The notes beneath the pieces were generated by a model. That model had not been told where the DNA came from and searched no databases. It was given only the letters and a program-made list of their open reading frames with translations. A program made the position numbers and the translations under genes. From Gracilariopsis chorda (taxonomy: Eukaryota > Rhodophyta > Florideophyceae > Gracilariales > Gracilariaceae): a stretch of DNA of 64,000 nt. Below, piece by piece: positions 43,413 to 54,701 of this stretch. Positions within the stretch are counted from its first letter, which is position 1; the number at the start of each line of letters is the position of its first letter. Location of the stretch: assembly GCA_003194525.1 (NCBI GenBank), contig NBIV01000034.1, positions 124,001 through 188,000 on the forward strand, given 5' to 3'.

Positions 43413-44840
43413 ATGAATACTCGTTTACCGTTTCCTGCTCAAGGCACTAATATGAATATGCCCCAAATCAATCCATTTCCATCACCTCCATCCAGTGATA
43501 CAAGAAGACCTTTCGGCCAAGCCCTTGTAATTGTGCATAGCATCCAAAATTCAATGTTAGAAACTATCCGTTCTTACCGGAACGGTGTTGTGGACCTTAC
43601 CCGTGATCAACTCAAAGAGATTATCTGTGGAGATTATCCTCGTGATGTACTGTTTAGTACGCAACTGGCATCAAATGTGGCATTATTTAGTTCTCTTGCA
43701 CCACTAATTCTTAGCTTTGGTGGCAATGTATCTACGCATACTTCACAAAGAACATTGCTAAAACTTGCACACACCATTTACTCTACCTCCAAGGAAAGGA
43801 AAATAGCGGGAAAGTGTATCGATAATGTTCAACGGTCTTCTATTTTATTGTGTTTGTCTAACCCAGCCACGAATTTCAATCAAAGGCATACCATGAATCC
43901 TCCGATTCCTTACAGACTTGAAGAAGATCTAACTGCATATCGGACAACCATTAATCCTACAAGAACTCAGACAATCATCGATATCTCAAAAGCTGTCCAT
44001 AATACTTCAATGCAGTTCAAGGATAAAGAGGCAAAGTTCGCAGGAGCTGTAGGAGAATTGTGGAACAACTATTTCATGGAGTACAAGAGAGCATTAGAAG
44101 ACTATCTGTTACCAGAGCAAGAAAAACGTCCTTTTCTACACTAGATCCTCCGGGATATTACGAAGCGCTGTTTTACGAATAATATCATTTTGACAGCAAG
44201 CTCACTAGAATCAGCCAATGACATGATCGAGAAAGAGTTCGAATTCTCCGCTAAACGGAAGAAGATCAAAAATATTCTCTCCAATCTTCGTTTTGAATCA
44301 TTCGCACTCGGCCCTACGTCCGCAACTGATACTCTGGAGAAACTAGAAACAGAAATATCCAAACGTGTGCAGTAAGGTCCATCTCGCTGCCGCCCAGAAG
44401 CAAGAAAAATAACGTATCTTCATAAATCAGTAATCGGGAATTGTTGGGCGAGTAACCATATCATGATACTTGATACCGAGCATCTCTTCTATAAAGACTT
44501 TTATACGCAACTAGAAAGCTCGATCCAGCGAGAGAAAGAGGAATCCAACGCTCGTAAGACAAAAATCATATACGGATCGTCCCAAAAATCAAACAAACCA
44601 CAATTAATCTTCCAAACGAAGAAGCAGTTTCCACCAGCACGCTACGTTACAGACAAGGAAAATGGGAAATGACATCTCAGTACGTGCGTTTGTTTCAACT
44701 GCGTTGAAAACGCACATATCCTCAGGCATTGTCCCCATCCCAAAGATGTTAACGCAATCGCAGCTCGCAAAGTCCAGATGTATCGGAAGTCTAAGTATCC
44801 GAATCAGAATCATGCCCTGAAACAGGTGTTGTTCTAAATC
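43413..44840 (+). pseudogene. gag of copia element 3, single frame with stops
   Basis: ATG 43413 was chosen (the frame upstream has only TTG). One continuous frame runs to about 44838 with in-frame stops at 44142, 44373 and 44670 and no frameshift. It contains LTRDQLKEIICGDYPRDVLF, LRFESFALGPTSATDTLEKL, a basic stretch, and a clear CCHC knuckle CFNCVENAHILRHC (CX2CX4HX4C). Capsid/nucleocapsid precursor. Confidence 0.78.
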
Positions 44841-45129
44841 TGTGAACCTGTCGATACATCTGATACGGAAGATATTAGATACATCTGATACCAAAGATAT
44901 TGAGGCTTTCTTCAACCCAGGTGGCGAGTAGACGGACACAATGAATGCAGATGCCGGAGAGAACAAGTTGGAAGAAAATGGCGAAGCAGAAACATTTTTC
45001 AATGAACTTGACGCAGACTCTTTGTCATTTTCACTGGATTTTTAGATCAGAACTCTCATACTCGTAGATGTTTTAATAAAATCAGAAACGTTCCAAAAGA
45101 CTCGGCGCCTAATGTACAGAAACAGTTCA

Positions 45130-45690
45130 GACGACGCTTCAAGTGTTTTCGAGTATCTGAAAATGACATCAACGTTGACACTTTTAATATCTTTAATGGT
45201 GGATGTCTTGACATCGGACCTGGAAAATTTGTTATTGGTAAAGCTAAGGCTAAAGCGTACTGCAGACCATACAAAATAACACCGCAAAAAAAGGAAGTCT
45301 CGCATTTGCTACCGACTAGGAAACTCAAAATGTCAAAAAATTGCTCAGCTCCCAATACGAATTTGTGCCCCAGATGGACGAGTTCTCAAGCTATGTGTCG
45401 ACATCATAGAATGTGATATACCACTTCTGCTTGCTTTGCAGTTTTTGGATCTTGAAAATCTCTACGTAGACAACACTGACAACATATTGGTATGTAAGAA
45501 CGGCTGGAGCATGCCAGTAACTCGTAAAGTTGGTTCCGTTTATTTTGACTGGAATAGTTTTACCAGTTACTTCACGAATTCAGAACTGCCCAAAATGCAC
45601 CTTCACTTCTACCATTCAACAGTTCAAAAACTCTTCAACTTACTCAAGCGTGTAAAACCTGGTGATGCAAACAAGAAAAAGAGGATTTAA
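45130..45690 (+). pseudogene. Protease and pre-integrase of copia element 3
   Basis: Active-site region GGCLDIGPGKFVIGKAKAKA followed by YCRPY, with DIG in place of DTG, then in another frame LKLCVDIIECDIPLLLALQF and VDNTDNILVCKNGW. The pre-integrase block HLHFYHSTVQKLFNLLKRVK follows, ending in a stop at 45688. Same motif order as in the truncated copia element on the minus strand. Confidence 0.7.
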
Positions 45691-45759
45691 GATGCGAAAT
45701 AACAAAAGCGGGTCAGACGTGTCAATGATTCCTGTCAAAGCCCCAAAGATTTGGAGTTT

Positions 45760-46787
45760 CTTTCCCACAAGGAGTCAGTTTCAACCAGAATCTAGCCATT
45801 GATCTGTTTTTAATTAACAAGAGACCAGTTTTACATGTTATAGATCTACAAACACATTTCAGTGCCGGTCGATTTATCGAAGGCCAAACGTAAGATGGAG
45901 TTTGAAACGCATTTCTAAAGTGCTGGGCTACACTCTACACAGGCTATCCAGATTCAATTCGTTGTGACCAATGTTCAGTATGCACTTCCTCGAAATGAAA
46001 AGATCTAATGACTGAATTTGGAATTGATTTCTCCCTATCGAGAGTGGAAAATCATAACTCTATTGGAGCATAAGAGCGATATCATGACCCTTTTTGTCGC
46101 ATCTTTCATAAAATTCAGTTTGACACCAAGATTAAGGACGATGGACTGATACTTGCTACAGTAGTGAAAGCCATGAACGACACTATGAATCCAGAAGGTC
46201 TTGTTACCTCTCTTCTCATCTTTGTAGTATTGCCCAGATTTGCTGAATTACATACAAAGCTTCCGTATTAAGAGGATCGCAAGCAAGCTCTTTTGACAGC
46301 GCGGTCTGAAATGGAAATCATCGCCAATGAAACTCGACTGAAGCAAGCCCTCGAGTCATGGTTACCAGATGCAGTTTGCTACGAATTTACCCCCAGACAG
46401 CAAGTCTTGATCTATCGAGAGAAAGAACGGCCCCAATGGACCGTTCCCTTGACGGTCACCAACATATCAGACAAACTAGTTCTCGTAGAAGAGAAGGACG
46501 GCGAAGTGCAACGCAGCATTTCTCAAGCGAAACCATTTATTTCTGATCAGCACAGTGATCCCCCAAACCCTGAAAAACTAAGTATACCTAACAACTTTGA
46601 GAACCTGCTCAACTGCATGCCCTCCAATTTGAAAGAAAATCAGCTCAACTCAGATAACGTTGAGTTTCATGAAGTTAGCTCTTATTATGTACACAGATTT
46701 AGTCACCTATACATAACAGAAGTCTTGGACCCCAGAGACGCTCGAAGACACTCCGAGAAGTTTTCAGATGCCAAAAAAAGGAAATAG
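45760..46787 (+). pseudogene. Integrase of copia element 3
   Basis: The core begins NLAIDLFLINKRPVLHVIDL (first Asp), then DSIRCDQCSVCTSS (second Asp). After stops, ERYHDPFCRIFHKIQF (the element's form of the SHVERYH block) and VVKAMNDTMNPEGLVTSLLI follow. A 164-codon open frame from 46293 carries the C-terminal part (ETRLKQALESWLPDAVCYEF, QVLIYREKERPQWTVPLTV). Several stops interrupt the first half. Confidence 0.75.
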
Positions 46788-46795
46788 AAGGAATT

Positions 46796-47572
46796 ATGAA
46801 GAAAAGACCGTGGAAAGTAGTTTCAAAAGCCTATCGTCCCGAAAAAGCAAATTTCATAATATCTCGTATTGTACTTGCAACAAAAAACCCAGGAACCAAA
46901 AACGAGGTTTACAAGGCAGTATTTGTAGCTCAAGGTTTTTCTGACAAATATCAAAACTATTTAATTCACAATGAGACAACTGTGAGGCATGGTAAGATCT
47001 GACTCATTATGTCAATTGCAGCAATGCATAATTGGATCGTATGAAGCCATGATGTAACCCAAGCGTACATACAAAGAAACCAGAATCTTGCACGTATTGT
47101 TTAAATCAAACCGCCACCAGGTATGAACATTTCAACTGATAACGCATTTCTTCTGATACAACCGCTTTATAGATTACCTGATGTTAGCGATTATTGGAAC
47201 GTAACGATCTTGTCTCACCTCACGAAAGATTTGAAGATGAGCCTCCTCAAACGAGATATTTCAGCTTTCTTCAAAAGATCTGAGGGGACAGTCACTGGAC
47301 TCTTGGGTCGTACCTCGATGACTCGATTATTACAGAAACGAAAGATTTCATGAAACTGACCAACAAGATCCTGGAAAGATTTGAATCCCGGGATAGAATT
47401 CATGATAACTTCAAATATGCTGCCATACACAATGTATCAAGACCACGAAAGTGTGAGATTAATCAGAACGACTATTTGAAGAAGATTGAACCAATGAATA
47501 GCCAAGATTCATTTGAGGAATTTCGTTTGAATTGCACCCAACTGGCTTGAATTGTTTACTCTAATCCACACA
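46796..47572 (+). pseudogene. Reverse transcriptase of copia element 3
   Basis: Copia-type RT blocks: KAYRPEKANFIISRIVLATK, EVYKAVFVAQGFSDKYQNYL, HDVTQAYIQRNQNLARIV, LLIQPLYRLPDVSDYWNVTI, the catalytic GSYLDDSIITETKDF at about 47305-47349, then KLTNKILERFESRDRIHDNF. Frames alternate and at least three stops occur (about 46999, 47038, 47101). The Asp pair at 47317-47322 is intact. Confidence 0.82.
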
Positions 47573-48209
47573 TTTCATACTTCTGTAACAAAGCAGTACA
47601 AGTTACGAAGGAAAACTTCAATTTTAAGATCGTCAACAGGATGAATAAGATCATCAAGCAACTAAAATCAGAAAACTCAAGACTCCCTTACTGTGAAATA
47701 AGTAAAACATTAATTCATCTACGGATTTATTCAGAAGCTTCTTTCTCTAAGAACAAAGATATGAATTTTCAGCTGGGATACCTAGTGCTACTTGCGGAAA
47801 TGTACAACAAGTGCAACATTATTCATTATCGGAGTTACAAGAGTCGTTGAGTTGTGAGATCAGTACTAGGAGCAGGAGTGTATGCGTTAGCTGACGCATT
47901 TTACTACTCCTGTATATTGAAACAGGATCTGAAACAAATACTGGAACAATCCATCCCACTAAGAATGTTTATAGATTCCAAAAGTCTCTTTGATGTGATA
48001 AATAAATCGTCTGTGATGGCTGAGAAAAGGTTTCTAAAAGATGTCACGTCCATTCTTGAGGCATAAGATGCCCAAGAAATATTCGATGTCGGTCTTGTTA
48101 AATCCGAAAACAATCCAGCTGATATTTCTACGAAGAACATTTTTAACGAATTGTATACGTCAATTGAAACGAAGAATAAGTTAGAACACAAAACTCGGCA
48201 ATTTATACC
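47573..48209 (+). pseudogene. RNase H of copia element 3, interrupted by insertion
   Basis: Copia RNase H signatures: YSEASFSKNKDMNFQLGYLV, SVLGAGVYALADAFYYSCIL (normally SVLGAEVYA, so the catalytic Glu reads Gly), MFIDSKSLFDVI (catalytic Asp) and VKSENNPADISTKN. The reading reaches KTRQFIP at 48209, where element 4 begins; the few remaining codons resume after 53812. Confidence 0.78.
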
Positions 48210-48721
48210 TGCGGTATACCACGAAGGCCCCAAGTAGGCAGTGGCAGAGCTGCTGCATACCATGAAACAACCAGGGTAGCCTGGGCTTGGCTTGTGGTCA
48301 CAAGGGGAGCAAAGAAGTGTATCGGACACGAGAGCGAGCAGAAAGCGGCAACAGGAAATCCGAAACGATAGGAATACCTCACGCTAATATAGATAACCAC
48401 GGGACTGGCCCGAAGCTAGGTGTGCGGAGTTCCCACGAAAGTTGTGGCTACTTTACTTTGCGTGTGACCGCGAGGCCACTATACTTATAGATATTTGCTG
48501 CAGCTAGTCTGCTCTACTGTAATGATTGAAATATCATATAAATATCCACTCCATATTGGAGGTCATCCACCGTGGGGAATACACGTGTAGGAGTCTGCAG
48601 CGGCGGTTCCACCTAACGAAGCACCCAGTATGGGCAAAATATCTTGGACTATGGAACCATCAACAGCCCTTCGACTTAGCGAAGAAGGTGTTTCGGACCG
48701 CCGAATACTGCAAATGCTACA
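48210..48721 (-). repeat. 3' LTR of nested element 4
   Basis: 512 bp, TGCGGTATACCAC...AATGCTACA on the plus strand. It matches 53298-53807 along the full length with scattered substitutions and a few indels. Confidence 0.92.
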
Positions 48722-50669
48722 CACCCCCCTGGTTAAGCGTGGAGCTTGCGTAACAAGATGAACTTGAAAAATTTCCTTTCGGCTTTCCAAACTTCCAAGC
48801 TAACCATGGTGAATTTACCTTCTTACTGTCGCAATTCACGTGCATAACAGCGGAAAAAATGCTGTGATTCACGTTCAAAATGATGCAAGCTTATCACTCT
48901 TTGGAGTAGCATCGAAGCCAAATGTCAATGAGAAATTTCATGGAGTTCTCTTCGAATTATTGACGCCTTCCTTGCAGATTGCTGAATCTCCTGACAATGA
49001 TTGTGGTGATCCACGCAATTCTGCATTCTTCTGCTTTTCGAAGACTAGTACCAAATCTCGACGGAGTATATACCATCATGATAACATGGGGAAAACTATC
49101 AGGTGCATCCCGTTGACACTCGCGTCACCTAGTCGTAGGTTTCCCAGGATTCACTGAACCAGGTACAACTGTTGCCAACAGTGGCCAAGCGGAAGCCATA
49201 ACATGATTGTTTGTGGAAGGGTAGACATCCATAGTATTTCTCATACTTCAAATCAATTCAGTAAACGGAAGTCCGTCAGAGTCCTACGGAAAACCGTTCT
49301 TCTTTCCACACGAGCTTGAGTTTCCTTCTAAATGATGTGGCAAACCGCTTAACCGGTAGCGAAGCTACTTGGATCGCGATAGACGCCGGTACAAAGGGAT
49401 TCATAGAGATTTTTCTGTTGCTTCTCAGATAGCTAATTTCATTGTTTGTTCTGCTTTTGGCCTCCCAAATTCTTCTCATGTTCATCATGGCGGCTGCGGT
49501 ACCAACGTTCTCGCGTTCTGAAGAGACAGAAGTGGGCATGCCGAAAGGTAAAGATAGCGAAGTGACGTCATCGTTGACAATAGATGTCAAAACGACGTCA
49601 GCGCCAGTCTTCCATGGCACACGCGCCGTTGCAAGCCAAAAAATCAAGTAACGAATTGGTTGATTTTTTGAGAGTGCCGTGCGCGGCTTGTGCTTTGCTT
49701 CTCGCAACAAACAAGAACAGCTCCATACGCAACGATTTGTGGAGAGTACGATTCTGCAATCAGAATCGTTCTGCGTGGCCTAGAAGCCGAGACATCGCTG
49801 ATTTTCCGTTTTGACCAAAACAGCGATGTGCAAGCGCACTTCAAAAAACCCGGGCAATTCCGTCCGAGATTATTTGATACGGACATGTGTCGTTTCAATG
49901 CCGTTTCGCGTTGTAAGCGCTTCTTGCTCATCAGATGCTTCGCGATCAGCGCGTGAGACCCCGGCAACTCCAAGTCCAGCGATATGGGAGAGATGCAGAC
50001 GTCTGCAAATTGAATCTTCAAATGAGCCCGTTGAACACACTAGCGCATAGACACAATAGCGAATTTCGACTGGGGAGTTGGAAAGAACATTCCACGTTCA
50101 TCGTGAGCAATGATGCTGAAGACAGCAGACAAGTGTTCACAAACAACCAATAACACAAATTGCGCACAAAACCAGTGGAAATCCACGTCAACAGCCCATA
50201 TCCACTGCTCGAAACTTACGATATGGACGAGCCGTGAATTACACGAGGCAAACCAATCTTGAAGAACAAGATACACCAACATGAAGACATGACCTTCTCA
50301 CCAGAATTCTGAGAGTTCGCGAGTAGTTTCAGTACATATGTATTACGATTCCAACGTGTTCGATAAACTTGATGAGGGTTCATCTGGGCGTAAGAAACTC
50401 ACATCGGAGAATTCAGAAATAAGCAGAACTCTGCAGAAAGCAACGAGATAAAGCCCAAACTCAATGAAAGTGTATCTTCAAAGCAGTTAGAGATTCTGTG
50501 AAACAGAAACAAAATAGAAATACGTGCTGCAAACAGCAAAAGGGGTTCACCAAAAGGTGTGAGGGGATAAAATACAAGGAAGAAAAAGCGAAGAAGGGAG
50601 TGTGAGGAAGGAAGAATAAACGTCATCCTGACGATACAGAAGCTCATTTAGGCGAAGAAGAAAAGGTTC
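48722..50669 (-). pseudogene. Decayed 3' half of element 4
   Basis: The polypurine tract sits at 48722-48731. Minus-strand open frames (50282-50040, 50021-49644, 49710-49276) are only faintly pol-like: TILIAESYSPQIVAYGAVLV at about 49740 resembles the first RNase H strand (ETDASxxxVGAVL), and YIVSFEQ/FVLLVV near 50200 might be RT. No clear YxDD, integrase or chromodomain was found. A plus-strand open frame 48840-49157 lies where elements 1 and 5 carry their antisense ORF, but it shows no similarity and starts with GTG. Confidence 0.35.
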
Positions 50670-51356
50670 TTACGCGTCCAAACCAATCGGTAAAGCCGAA
50701 GAATATCCCAGGGATGTATTCTGACAAGAAAGCAAGACCTCAGCGCGATACTGATCAACCGTGAGACGCCATTGCAAAACAAGTATTATGAATCCGATCC
50801 TGGACTTAAACCAAAACATTGGTAAAGTACGAGAATCTCTCGATGACCATGCTTGAAGATGACTTCGATAATATATCATAGAAATTCCGAGAACATCACG
50901 ACGCTTACGGGAAGTAGGTCGATAGTAAACACCAAAGCAGGAGTTGCCCTCACCATTTGTGATAAAATACACCGTAGTGGTCCAAAGAGACTTCCATTTC
51001 TCCCTTAGCGGCCCATCCGCAAACTTGAATGAATGTCCGCAAGGCAGAGCAAATAAACGCAAATGTGTAACAGAAGACTTCTCAGACTCTTTGCAATCAA
51101 CTCCAGATTTTTTGCCAGCAGCTTTTGACAGATCCGGCAATCCAGAAAGACCATTCAAACAAGCGACATTGTTTGCAACTGTAGACTTCGGACTGGCCGA
51201 CTCGCTACTCGGACTATCCGAAAAACACTTCAGGCACGGACAGAGGTTTTTCAAATCAAACTTCTCGAGCATCGAGTTCATTGAAATGCCAGAGTTTACC
51301 AACACCTCAGGATGAGGAAGCAATCTCCCAATACGTTGGTTCTTGTGAGTCTTCAC
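50670..51356 (-). CDS. Unidentified ORF of element 4 downstream of protease
   Basis: A 228-codon open frame directly after the protease stop, in the same frame (TGA at 51357-51359 separates them). It begins KTHKNQRIGRLLPHPEVLVN, which aligns with the post-protease spacer of element 5 (CRLHKNQVLGTAVRHPSVVI) in length and the HKNQ motif, then continues as a Ser/Cys-containing stretch and ends LGYSSALPIGLDA. RT motifs expected here are absent. It may be a diverged or recombined pol N-terminus. Confidence 0.45.
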   Translation of the reverse strand: MKTHKNQRIGRLLPHPEVLVNSGISMNSMLEKFDLKNLCPCLKCFSDSPSSESASPKSTVANNVACLNGLSGLPDLSKAAGKKSGVDCKESEKSSVTHLRLFALPCGHSFKFADGPLREKWKSLWTTTVYFITNGEGNSCFGVYYRPTSRKRRDVLGISMIYYRSHLQAWSSRDSRTLPMFWFKSRIGFIILVLQWRLTVDQYRAEVLLSCQNTSLGYSSALPIGLDA

Positions 51357-51359
51357 ACC

Positions 51360-52055
51360 CTATGCTGACATGTTACAAATCAGAATTCTGAAAACCTTGT
51401 CGGGCTCGACATGCACAATTCCTTTGACAGGAAACAAAATTTGCTTTTGAAAAAAGCGATCAGTAGGTGAAATCACCATATTCCCTTGACGTTTTGTCGT
51501 AGCAAATACCCAAGCAATCGAACGGGCTGGAACGAACACACTATCGGTTGACCGAATCTTTGGAGATAATCTCCCACGAGAACAACCACAACGTTGTGAC
51601 GGTGGTAACTTCCAGTCATCTGGACAACAAAGAGGCCTCCGAACGATCGGAACAGAACATCCATCAGCGAGTATCACACTCTTCTTCCGGGCGAGGATAG
51701 CCTTGATAAACCGATTACAGCATCCATTTCCAAGAACCACTTTAAAATGTAGCTTATTAAAAACTGTGAAACAAACATCAGAAATTTGAGTGACAATCTG
51801 AATCTTCAGAGTCAATGAGCCAAGATCGCGAATATTTATATTGAAAGAGTCTTTCATTTCTGGAAATGGCCCAAACATGAGCGGCAGTAAATGGTCAGTC
51901 GGAAGAGCCGAAAGATCAATGAGATTAACACCAAACTTGAAATCAAGACCAGCGGTTCTCCGTGACATACGCGATTCATCGATACTGATGTCGGTATAAA
52001 TCCTGCAACTTCTTCTGGACAGAACCAAACGGCATTTGTCTTTGTGACGACCCAC
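51360..52055 (-). pseudogene. Protease region of element 4
   Basis: Aligns in order with the element 5 protease: CRIYTDISIDESRMSRRTAG, the active-site stretch LDFKFGVNLIDLSALP (element 5: LDTGAGPNFIRLSELQ, so the DTG triad is lost), ILADGCSVPIVRRPL, VFATTKRQGNMVISP and VHVEPDKVFRILICN. Open over 231 codons, but catalytically dead by the active-site change. Confidence 0.75.
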
Positions 52056-52328
52056 TTACACGGGAGGATGCCAAAAGCGTTTCACAACACTCTCAGTCAG
52101 TACGTGCGATCCACTTTTCGGAATCTTATCTGAACGAATCAGAGCCTTTGGCCTCCAAACAGGAGTTTGTGGCTGAGGAGCTAAATCTTCAACAGACTTT
52201 GATCATAACGAGACTTCCCGAGCAGACATGCTTGCATGTTGTACACCCTGAACCGTATCGGCATCGCAATGAAGAGCATCTCCTGCACTTAAAGATACTT
52301 TGGCTCTCCAATAAGACTCAATAGAGAC

Positions 52329-52900
52329 TTAAGAACGCTCAATTGCGGAAAGCGCTTTGTAATTCAAGAGTAATTGATTTAACTCTTTCATAGGAAGACA
52401 ACAATCCATCAACTGATTTATGAAGTCGTAACAAAACGAACATATAATCGTCAAGAACGGATCGAACACTTTCATATCAGAATCAGCGTGCAACATATTG
52501 CTTCCATGCGGCGTCTTGTACGCAACAAAATGCTTCTCAACATCTGCAGCCATCGATCGGGATTTCATACTTGCGACCAACTCCGCTTCAATTTCTTCGC
52601 TTGAAGATACGTCAGATGAAAAAAGTCATCAGAAGATAAGGAGCTGCCATCATGTGATGTCGAACAATCATCAGAAGATGAAGAATATTCATCAATGGAC
52701 GTATACGAGTCATCAGGTGATGAGTACCAACATTCGAAATCCTCCGCATCAGGGCGAGATATCTCCGAATCGTCGGACGCCGTATCCCAAACTATGTCTA
52801 TAGCGGACTTCTGCGAAAGTAGTTTACACATTTCAATGTGAAACTCTTCTTCCGACGAGGGAACTTCAAGGGATGAGGACAGAACCTCGAATAAGGGCAA
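52329..52900 (-). pseudogene. gag C-terminal part of element 4
   Basis: Two overlapping open frames. 52900-52565 is a Ser/Asp-rich acidic stretch (SSPDDSYTSIDEYSSSSDDC). 52580-52329 holds a degenerate knuckle CSFCYDFINQLMDC followed by ELNQLLLNYKALSAIERS, which matches LGQVILNYEALSEAER in element 5 and MAKVVSNYDALTPEEK in element 1. The His ligand of the knuckle is replaced. The gag N-terminus between 52900 and the 5' LTR was not recognised. Confidence 0.7.
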
Positions 52901-53297
52901 TTTTCTGCTAACTCAGAAGCGTCGGAACAGATCGATGGTGTTGTGATAACAAGCGTCTACCCAGACTTTCTAATTGCCGTTATGACCAAGCACCCACTGA
53001 AACAGTCAGATCTGGCGTCCTCAGCCTGGCTCTTCCGGCACACGTCAGACCCAGACTCTAATGTTTCTCGAAGATACTTCAAAGTACACAACTTTGGCTT
53101 TCCACGAACAGATAGATCAAGGAAAAGGGGTCATTTCCCAGATAACGTAGCCCAAATGGCTGGTGAACAGCAAGGATCGCGAACTCGTGAGATCCTTCTC
53201 GAAAAAGTCCGAAACGACACTTCAAAACCAAACGGTGGTAAAAATGAAAACGAAATCGAAATCCAATACAGAACTTCTGAGTCAGGAAACCAAGTTA

Positions 53298-53807
53298 TGT
53301 GTTATACCACCAAAGCCTCGAGTAGGCAATGGCGGAGCTGTGGCACACCACGAAACAACCAGGGTAGCCTGGGCTTAACTTGCGGCCAAAGGGTGAGCGA
53401 GGAAGTGTATCGGACACGAAAGCGAGCCGAAAGCTGTAACAGGAAATCCGAAACGATGAGGAATACCTCACGCTATTATGGCTAACCACAGGATTGGCCC
53501 GAAGCTAGGTGTACGGAGTTCCCACGAACGTTGTTACTTTACTTTGCGGGTGGCCGCGAGCCCACTATACCTATAGATCTTTGCTGCAGCTAGTCTGCTC
53601 TACTGTAATGATTGAAATATCAAATAAATATCTAATCCATATTGGAGGTCATGCACCGTGGGTAACACGCGTGTAGGAGTCTGCAGCGGCGGTTCCAAAT
53701 AACAAAGCACCCAATATGTGCAAAATATCTTGGACTACAGAACCATCAACAGCGCTTTGACTTAGCGAAAAAGATGTTTTGGGCCGGCGAATACTGCGAA
53801 TGCTACA
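53298..53807 (-). repeat. 5' LTR of nested element 4
   Basis: 510 bp, TGTGTTATACCACC...AATGCTACA on the plus strand, the partner of 48210-48721. ATACT follows directly as the right-hand target duplication. Confidence 0.92.
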
Positions 53808-53879
53808 ATACTTCAAGAATGGAACAAGAAGTAATAGACCCAAAAAATAGAGATAGTTTGTTTGAAGAAAAAGAGCGAT

Positions 53880-54180
53880 TGCTAAGCTTGCAAGGGTAAC
53901 ATATCGGGCACCCACGCAACTTTCAGTCACCTAAGCAAATTATGTAGTATTGAGTATGTGCCAAATATGGCAGAGAGTCCGTTTCAGGTTCATAGAGGAA
54001 TAGTCTCTGCGAATATTTATTAGTCTAGTCGAGTATAAAATACATATACTAGATGACTTGAACTATCTAGTACGAGACCATCTTCACTATCAGCAGTGTT
54101 CAATTCTACTCTGATCACCATCATCATAATCATTACGACAAATTTTCTGAACCCATTATAATACAACAGGGACACAGCTA
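53880..54180 (+). repeat. 3' LTR of copia element 3
   Basis: Starts TGCTAAGCTTGC, partner of the copy at 42131. It includes GGGCACCCACGCAACTTTCA, TTCAGGTTCATAGAGGAATAG and TATAAAA at 54034-54040. The end near GGACACAGCTA is approximate. The ~70 bp between 53812 and 53880 is the end of the copia pol/polypurine region. Confidence 0.78.
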
Positions 54181-54700
54181 GTCTCAGCCACCGAAAGCGA
54201 AAATCGAGATTCGCCTGCACACTATCATGAAATAGACACAATAAAGTACAGGAGCTCGCTCTTCGTCGTTCCACGTGCATTCAACAAACCCGGATCGACC
54301 GCATTGCCGGTGTCTAATCAGATCTCCAACAAAATCCGCGGAACCGCTCATTTGCACACCTTGCATCTACTTTAATATTGCTTTCACCGGGCGATTTGCT
54401 ACGCATTCGCACTGAATCACCTATTTTCGGCGAAGGATGGAAACGACAGGTGCATTACTGGGCACAATTATCGGAGCGTCCGAACTATTTGACAGCGTTG
54501 ACTTTTACGTAAATCGGTACTTTGAAAGAAGGGATATGGCCGAGGACACAGGCATGTAAACAAGCCGATGGAGGTGAAGATTGCTACTCTTCAAAGCAAT
54601 CCCAATTTGGATTGCAATCTCCCTTACGAACATAGTCCGATTGCAATCTTTCATTACGAAAGCAATTCGAATTGCGATCCTAGTCAGTGTATACTTGCAA
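54181..54700. other. Unassigned spacer
   Basis: About 520 bp with no recognised feature, except the repeated ATTGCAATC/GATTGCAATC-type words at about 54575-54690 (for example GCAATCCCAATTTGGATTGC), an imperfect inverted pattern that could be one end of the neighbouring hAT element. Confidence 0.35.
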
Positions 54701-54701
54701 T

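Larger units (their letters stand above)
48210..53807 (-). mobile_element. Nested LTR retrotransposon 4 (Ty3/gypsy lineage of elements 1 and 5)
   Basis: 5598-bp element inside copia element 3. LTRs at 48210-48721 and 53298-53807 both run TG...CA, and the insertion is flanked by ATACC (48205-48209) and ATACT (53808-53812), a 5-bp target duplication with one change. Its genes lie on the minus strand, and the polypurine tract (AGGGGGGTG on the minus strand, 48722-48731 region) lies next to the 3' LTR at 48210-48721. Internal coding is gag and protease of the element 1/5 lineage; the downstream pol region is barely recognisable. Confidence 0.9.
42131..54180 (+). mobile_element. Ty1/copia element 3, split by nested element 4
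   Basis: LTR at 42131, plus-strand zinc-finger ORF, gag, protease, integrase, RT and RNase H up to 48209, then the inserted element 4 (48210-53807), then about 70 bp of its own 3' end and its 3' LTR from 53880. Without the insertion the element is about 6.4 kb, a normal copia length. The protein order PR-IN-RT-RH defines copia. Many stops, so inactive. Confidence 0.87.

Noticed and set aside
48840..49157. Element 4 counterpart of the antisense ORF
   Set aside because: Right position and orientation, but no ATG and no PPAVAP-like motif; kept only as a remark.
52943..53485. Plus-strand 180-codon open frame
   Set aside because: It runs into the LTR of element 4 and is antisense to its gag/leader region; no similarity to the antisense ORFs of elements 1 and 5.
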